64,000 bases of DNA from Auxenochlorella pyrenoidosa (taxonomy: Eukaryota > Chlorophyta > Trebouxiophyceae > Chlorellales > Chlorellaceae): NCBI GenBank assembly GCA_001430745.1, contig KQ481942.1:333086-397085 (forward strand), read 5' to 3'. Position numbers and translations under genes: made by a program. Shown here in pieces: positions 57,778 through 64,000 of the stretch. Below the pieces are notes generated by a model. It worked only from the letters and a program-made list of their open reading frames with translations. It ran no database searches and was not told the DNA's origin. Each line of letters starts with the position of its first letter. Positions within the stretch are counted from its first letter, which is position 1.

Positions 57778-60700
57778 TCAGACGTGTGCATCGCAGCTGC
57801 GGCAGCCGCCATGCGCACAGCCTCCCGCCCCGTTGGCCATCAGCTGCTGCTGCTCTGCTGCATCGGGCTTGACCCCCCCGTACTGCTGCAGCAGCCACTG
57901 CTCTTTTCGCTGCCGCCGCGCAATGCGGGAGGCCTGCAACGCCGCCGCAGCCTCGTCCCACTTGTGCAGAAACCTGGTGTAGCTCAACGCCGGGGGGCGC
58001 CAGCTGCCGGGCTGGCCTGCCGCCTGCTGCTGCGGCTGGCCCTGGCGCAGCCGATCGCCGACCTGCGGCGGCAGGTGCTGGCGCTGCACATACAGCGAGT
58101 ACCAGTCGGGCCTCGCCTCGCTCCAGAACTGCAGGTAGGGAGCACCAGTAGAGCGTGCATTGAGCAGAGCAGAAAAGACGATGCGCATCCAAAAAGAATT
58201 GAAAGAAATGGTTGTCTTGCAAGGCTTGGAATACAATCTCATGTTCCCCAGTTCCTCTTTCGAGGCCTTTCTTGTGTTGCTCCCAGCCAAGGGATGTCCA
58301 GCCATGGCCTGCGTTCCCTGGAGGACCCCCCACCTGCACGCAGTTTGCCACCGGCCCCTCGTCAAAGGGGTTGAGGAAGGTGTGGTCTGCTGCTTTGAGG
58401 TAGCCGTACTTGTGGCGCAGCAGCAGCTCGTTGGTCGTGAGGTTGGCGGCGGCGCACAGGCACTGCCGGATCAGCAGGTAGCTCGTGCCCAGGCTGATGA
58501 GCAGCTGCGTGGTGGGAGGGAGGTTGGCAGTGCCCAGATGGTGGGTTAGTTCTCAGGCGTGTCCAGCACTGGCGATAGGTATGCACATAGCAGAAAGTCG
58601 TGCTGTGCAAAAGCCCACGTTCCGTGCGAACAACCGCTCAGAGCAGCAGCCTGAAACGCGCCAAAAGGCACGCCCAGCCATCTCACCACCACAATCGAGG
58701 TGAACAGCGTGCCGGGCCAGAGGCGCGCCAGCGCTGGGAACTGCCGCAGCGTTGCCAGGGCGCCAGGCAGCACACGGCTGCCCAGCACCTGCTGGCCGAC
58801 AACCCTGCAGCACAGCGGGAGTCGATCAATTACGCATGATGGATGTCCACGGAGCCAGCAGGCTTGTGAGACATGAGGGAAGCGGGTGCGCCAGGCGGCG
58901 CTCGAGAAGCATGCAAGCATACAGGCCGTGCAGACTGTTGCTGCCCATCTTCTGCCTGGCTCACAAGGCTGCAGGCGGCTGAAAGCGGCTTCAGCCCGCA
59001 TCACAAATCGTTCTGCCAAGAAACCAGCAACAGCCCGTCAAGCCGGCCTGTGCACAGCCTCAAGAACTCTACGACACAGCCCCTGCCCCTGGCCCCCTCG
59101 CACCTGCGCCAGAAGCGCCCGGCCAGGCGCAGCCACAGCAGCTCGGCGGACCACAGCGTCATCAGATATCCCAGGAAGGATCGGCGATTGCCCTCCCCCA
59201 CGCAGTTGCCCACCACCGGGCAGTGGTGGTCAAACTCGGCTACGCAGCTGCATGGGGTCGTTCAAGGACTATTCCATTTCTAGGCCAGATGCTGAAGGGC
59301 TGCTAGTGAGCACCCCACGCAGCACACTGGCAGAGCATACCAGCAAAATTAAAAGTGGAGGGTCATCGGGATCCTGGGGCCAGAAATGCAGCAATGCAAC
59401 GGGGCTGCACCGCCTCACGCAAGCCTTCCTTGCTGCCTGCGCGCCCACCGGTCGCAGTTGCTGCAGTGCTTGGTGCGGATGGGCTTGTAAATGTTGCAGG
59501 TGTAGCACCACGAGGGGTTCTGCATGGGTGGAGCATAATGTGGGTTGGTGCCTCACATGATTATCACATAATTGAGCTCATGGCACCCAGATGACTCAGA
59601 ACCAGCGGCGGCGAGACTTGAGACGGGCAAGACAGCGTCTCTGCTGCTCCTGCTGGCAAGATGCGTGCAGTGCAAGTTGCCCCACGCAAATGGACGGTCA
59701 GCATAATATTAGTGAGCCACCACTTAATGATTTTATTAATGCAACCCCTCTGGGCGCACCTGCGCTGCCATCATCATGCGCTGGGCGGGCGTCATGAGCT
59801 GCGGGATGCCTCGGGCTTCGTGGTAACCTGGGTCCAGCTTGTAGGTCCTGCACATAAAAGCACGAGCACCATCATTAGCTAGACATGCAAGCTGTTGGGT
59901 GATGAATGCTGCTCGCCGCGAAGCAGCACGGCGGGCAGAAGACGCCTCCCGCCATTTAGCCCAGGAGCCGTATGCATGCCTGCAACAAGCAGGCAGGCAC
60001 GCAGCGGTGCCGGCAAAGCCCACCTATAGTGCAGGAAGAAGAAGGCGGCTATGAGCGCCACCATCAGCGCGCGCTGCCACGGCACGTCTCGCAAGAGCGG
60101 CCACATCTGCAGGCGGCAAGGAGCAAGGTGGGAGGTAAGAATGCGGCGAGTTGTGACATTCCGGCTGCCTGCACTGCAGGAAGCGAAGCCGGATGCGCAA
60201 CAAGGGAATTGTGCGCTGCAGACAACAAACCAAGCAAACCAAGGCTGGGCTCAAAGCAGAAGAAACTCACCTGCAGTAAGAACACTAGAGAGGCCAAGGT
60301 CTCCAGGCTCGCCACAAACGCCGCCGGCAGCCGTGAGTGCGGCAGCAGGTTTGCCGGGATGCCGGCGCCTGCGGGTGGCAGGTGGCTGCATGAGACGACT
60401 TGCCCGCCAGCATTGCATGGTTTGCCCCGTGTATATGCAGCCTCACCAAGCTGCAACGCATCTTCCTAGTGCATTCATGTCATGCCAACATGGAGACAGA
60501 TGGCCACTAGCTCTGCTGCTCCCAACACTGGATCACGTAAATGCATGGAAAACAATGCGAGCCAGCACATGGAAGCAAATGCGTGTGTGTTGACCCACCC
60601 TTGACCAGGACGAGGTGCATGAACAGGATCAGGCCCGCCGGCACCGCCAGCAGGGCCGCCCAGAAGGGCAGCATGCCCGACCACATGGCCAGGGTGGCAG

Positions 60701-61643
60701 CAGAGACGTACACTGCAGGGAGGCAAAGCAGCAAGACTCAGGCTGTTGATAAGAAGCAACAGTCGCCCGACATGAAGCATGAAGCACAGGTCAGGGTGAG
60801 AGTGCCAGGGAGGAGCAGAATTGGAGTTGGGTGTACAGGGCAGGGCGCACCTGGAGGGTATGCAATGTCCAGGTGACGTCCGTAGGCGCGGCGGTACAGC
60901 TCAAAGCAGCCCTGCTGCTCCTCTCCGTCCAACAGCAGCCGGCTGCCCGCGCCCGGGCCCAGCGTCCCTGCGGCGCCTGCCTCGGCAGCGGCTGCAGCGG
61001 GGAGCGGCCCTGCGCCCGGCGGCAGCAGGGCGGCGCTGGTGTGCGAACCGCCCGACGGCACCGCCGCCTGGCCCAGCAGCCCAGGCTCTGCGCCGGCCGG
61101 GACTGCCGCCGCTGCGGCAGCGCCCATGGGAGGCACCGCGCCCGCGCGCAGCGCCCACTGCAGCTGCATGGCGCGCTGGACCACTTCTTGCGGTATTGCA
61201 TCATCTTGGCCTGAGGCGATGGCAGCTGCAGTGGTGCGCAGCTGCTCTGCCGAGACCCCCATCTTTGCGCTGACCTGGTCCAGCAGGCCCTCGTTGTGCC
61301 CTGTCGCAAGGGCTGCCATGGCCTGCTGCATCATGGCTGCATGCTGCGGTGGCAGCCCTGGGAAGCCAGCAGGGGGCGGCGGGCCGGCTAGCGGCGGGGC
61401 TGCGCCACTGGCGCTGCTGCCACCTGCGGCAGTGCCCCCAGCTGCGGGCGTGATCTCACTGGGGCCACCGCTTTCAGGGGCATGTGCCTGCAGAGGACGC
61501 AAAGGACACAGCATTAGCTTTCGGCGATCACAAAATTGGCGAGAGCACAACAGCAGGACATGGACCCCCTCTCACACACTCAGACATACCTGCTGGGGCC
61601 GTGAAGCTCCCCCCTTCTTGCGGGGCGGCAGCGAGGGCCTCAT
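57778..61643 (-). CDS. DHHC-type protein S-acyltransferase (palmitoyltransferase)
   Basis: Eleven exons: 61643-61590, 61487-60851, 60712-60599, 60368-60271, 60106-60024, 59847-59760, 59519-59449, 59247-59104, 58804-58687, 58504-58334, 58128-57778; 642 residues. These membrane enzymes attach palmitate to protein cysteines. The cysteine-rich domain is complete: WCYTCNIYKPIRTKHCSNCD, RCVAEFDHHCPVVGNCVGEG, with DHHC at 388-391 (Cys391 is the acyl acceptor). The TTxE motif occurs as LTTNELLLRHKYGYL (Thr492-Glu495), followed by NPFDEGPVANCVQFW. TM helices precede (LAMWSGMLPFWAALLAVPAG; ALMVALIAAFFFLHYR) and follow it (FLGYLMTLWSAELLWL; LLISLGTSYLLI). A soluble N-terminal region of about 230 residues, Ala/Pro/Gly-rich (AAMMQQAMAALATGHNEGLL), has no recognised domain. 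The start MRPSLPPRKKGGASRPQQ was chosen by exon phase. Confidence 0.93.
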
Positions 61644-62024
61644 CCCGCCGGAGAGCAGCGCTCAAACAGCTACGCTCCCTGCCTTTGCGTGCAAAGCAGC
61701 GCGAGATTGCCCGTGAGAAGGCGTGGTCAACATCAGACAAGCGCAGCGGGCATAAGTCCTTCCTGCCCTGGGGTGACGGCATCCCGCACATCACAGCTCA
61801 GCACCGTCGATTTGCGTTTCATATCCCATCCTTCCCTTGCCAAAATCACTCTGTTCTTCCTGTTGAACGCTTCTACTTCAATTCAATGCGAACATGGCCC
61901 AAAGGCCGCACTCTAGTGCAAGGGGGAGGGCAGGAGGCTCATGGACGGCAGCTGGATGTGGACCGTGTCGCCGCCTGCAGCTTGTGGCCATCAGCTTCCT
62001 CCATAGTGCCGAGAGCCTGCCAAA
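61644..62024 (-). other. Flank between two minus-strand genes
   Basis: 3' UTR of the small presequence gene and promoter of the DHHC gene. An ORF reading ATGATGTGCGGG at the left is open here but is out of phase with DHHC exon 2. Confidence 0.4.
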
Positions 62025-63399
62025 TCACATAAACTCGTCCGCCGGAGGCGCCAGCTTCCTCAGCCTGCAGAGATGAGCAGTCTGAAAGCTCACACCTGCC
62101 CAACAAAGCAACGCATCGACGCAGCACTGCAGGCACACCATGATGATATGGCAGCAGGGAGCAGCGGCACCGCACCTCTCCACCTCTGCCTCGGCCTGCT
62201 CAGCTGAAAGCGCTTCTCCAGGCACGTTGTGCGACTCAAACATGCTGCAGGTGAGCAGTGCAGCGGAATCAATTGTTGTTGCGGTGGGGTCCGCAGGCAC
62301 GAGCACAGCCAGGTGGGATGGCAGCGCCAAGCACGACGTTGAGCGGACAGAATACAGGTTAATACGTAGAAGCATAGACAAAGCCCAAGCCTGCGGTTTT
62401 GCTCAGGCAAGGGCAGGCAGCAGCATGGACGGATCTTAGGGGCCTCGGCCCCGGGCACAGCAAGGTGGGCAGAGCCTTCACCTGCTCAGCATGGGCACCT
62501 CCGGGTCCTCCACACTGCACCAGAGGGGCCCCACAGACGCCCTTGCGGCTCAGGAAGCGATTGCTTGCACCAAGCACCAGCCGCGACATCCTGGCCCTGC
62601 CTTGCCGCCATGCCCTTGACAGTCCAAGCTGGCCGTGTCGCATGCGTCCGCCTACGCGGATCGCTGCTGCTGCAAAGCACCTCCCCGCCCTTGCTGCGCA
62701 GCACGCTGCCTCACCGGGTGTGCTCCGCCTCCAGGTTGACGGCCACGGGCTCCTGCTTGGGCTTGCGCTCCTCCCTGCACAGATGACAAGGTATTGCCAA
62801 AACAAGGTGTGGCCAAAGCAATCTCGGAAAGATCGAGACTGAGGCCAGCACAGCCGGGCGCAGCACAGCCCTGGAGTCGGGCCCCGTGCCCTCCCGCCAG
62901 CTGCAAGGCGGCGTGCACGAGAGAGGAGACGGACGCTTTTGGAAGGCGTGTAGGATGCGTCAGGGCACACTGACCGGAAGGCGCCCTGCACGTCCTCGAT
63001 GGGCGCTCCAAAAAGCTCCTCTCCCTGCAGAGGGGCGGAGGGCACAGCAAGGTGTGGTGGCGCAGGCAGCAGGAGCGCCGCAGGGGGAAGGTGGGCAGCA
63101 GCGGGTGGTAATGTGGCCGCCGGGCTGCCGGTCTGACCAGCAGGAGACCCAAGGTGGTTTGACAGAGGTTCTCACCCCCTGGACGCTCTCTGCAAACCTT
63201 GGACAGCGCCCATGCCTGCCAAGAGTCGGCTCTCCCTCACCTTCACCCTGTGGGGGGCGGCTGCGGCACGAGAGGTGCAGAAGGGTGCCAGGGGCGCCAG
63301 CAGGCCTGGCATGATGGCACCGCTGGCCACGCGCGCCAACCCTGCCAAGGTGGGGCTGCAGCCGGCCAGCAGGAACGCTGCAGAGCGTGAGACGGCCAT
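62025..63399 (-). CDS. Small protein with organelle-type presequence, unknown function
   Basis: Five exons: 63399-63241, 63024-62975, 62774-62715, 62244-62176, 62064-62025; 125 residues. I do not recognise it. The first about 50 residues (MAVSRSAAFLLAGCSPTLAG, then Arg, Ala and Ser with no acidic residue, SRAAAAPHRVK) look like a mitochondrial or plastid targeting peptide. The mature part is small and charged: EELFGAPIEDVQGAFR, EERKPKQEPVAVNLEAE, RMFESHNVPGEALSAEQAEA, EVERLRKLAPPADEFM at the stop. Four introns with good tgcag acceptors keep one frame. A subunit or assembly factor of an organellar complex would fit this layout, but nothing specific supports it. Confidence 0.65.
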
Positions 63400-64000
63400 C
63401 TCTGGTAACAGAGTATGATGAAATGCACAATGTGAAGTTTGAAGGACTTCACAGGAGAAGAGGGCACAGACGCATGCTGAGCCTGCTGGCCCGCTGCCGT
63501 ACTCTCCCCACCCCATCCCATGTCATTTCTGCTGCAATCTCACGAACCTCGTAGTTGCATTTGCATGTAACGCTCAGTGAAAAAATGTAATGGGGAAGGA
63601 TAATGGGGGTATTCAAGCCTTTCAGAGTATCCTAAATCTTATGGCTTTTGCAAGTTCCTAACCAAGTCATCGCAATGCAGGTCGAGCCGCGTAGCTTGGC
63701 ATGAGCCCTGCTCCCAGCAAGTCCTTCAGGCCCGACAGGCCCCTGGGGCGGGGCTAGCCAGCAAGCTGCAGACGGCAAGCAGCAGGCGGAGGCACATGGC
63801 AGGCACGGCCGCTGCCGCAGCGCATGCATACACAGATGCAGGGAGCACGGCTGCCTCTGCACAGCGCGGTGCGTGCTGGAGCCTCCCGTGCAAGCGCCTG
63901 CCTTGACGAAATGGGGGACAGCTGGGCTGCAAATCCTTGCACGATACATGTCAGCCAAAGGGCAGAATGCACAGTCGGGGAAAAGTCCAGAGGAGGAGAT
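63400..64000. other. Upstream region at the window edge
   Basis: 5' region of the small presequence gene, then sequence I cannot assign. A plus-strand TGTAA at 63566-63570 and a minus-strand open frame at 63632-63958 with a possible acceptor near 63769 hint at another gene at or beyond the edge, but no family is recognisable. Confidence 0.3.

Noticed and set aside
61528..61794. ORF beginning MMCGMPSPQGRKDLCPL as the DHHC start
   Set aside because: It ends in phase 1 at the donor, whereas DHHC exon 2 needs phase 0. The frame MRPSLPPRKKGG fits.
63632..63958. Minus-strand frame at the right edge as a terminal exon
   Set aside because: Cys-rich shadow-like composition and no recognisable domain; kept only as a possibility in the edge entry.

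Overview
The window looks like nuclear DNA from a unicellular green alga of the Chlorella type (Trebouxiophyceae). It is GC-rich, and nearly every gene is split into many short exons by 60-400 nt introns that obey GT-AG or, unusually often, GC-AG rules. TGTAA, the usual green-algal polyadenylation signal, lies downstream of several stop codons. The protein families (plant-type MAF1, FAM91, PepN-type aminopeptidase, fasciclin proteins, plastid-like small membrane protein) fit this. All gene models were assembled by hand from splice sites, reading-frame continuity and family motifs. Exon phases close in every model except the frameshifted tail noted for one fasciclin gene.

Layout. 1-400: last exon of a SulP sulfate transporter (STAS domain, +). 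1396-3724: MAF1, repressor of RNA polymerase III (-). 5168-7765: RhoGAP-domain protein (+) with a very long pyrimidine-rich 3' region. 9130-14586: FAM91 trafficking adaptor (-). 15771-20679: two tandem papain-family genes (-); one keeps the full active site, its neighbour has lost every catalytic residue. A decayed copy of the aminopeptidase 3' end lies beyond them. 21624-30779: 28-exon M1 aminopeptidase, probably organellar (-). 32019-44003: a fasciclin (FAS1) cluster made of two predicted secreted or GPI-anchored FAS1 proteins (+) and one receptor-like kinase with a FAS1 ectodomain (-). 45213-46799: multi-span membrane protein (+). 47598-48742: unknown Ala-rich protein (-). 49612-51990: mitochondrial carrier (+). 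53959-56154: EamA/DMT-type transporter (-). 56831-57430: small plastid-like membrane protein (-). 57778-61643: DHHC S-acyltransferase (-). 62025-63399: small protein with an organelle-like presequence (-).

The most interesting part is 36.7-44.0 kb. A roughly 1.1 kb tract holding the first FAS1 domain of the 36.7 kb gene, introns included, recurs inverted at 42.8-43.9 kb. There it is spliced onto a Pro/Ser-rich stalk, a transmembrane helix and a protein kinase domain. This looks like a recently born fasciclin receptor kinase beside the gene that donated its ectodomain. The active/inactive cysteine-protease pair at 15.8-20.7 kb is the second point of interest. Most other genes are housekeeping or transport functions with no evident common pathway.
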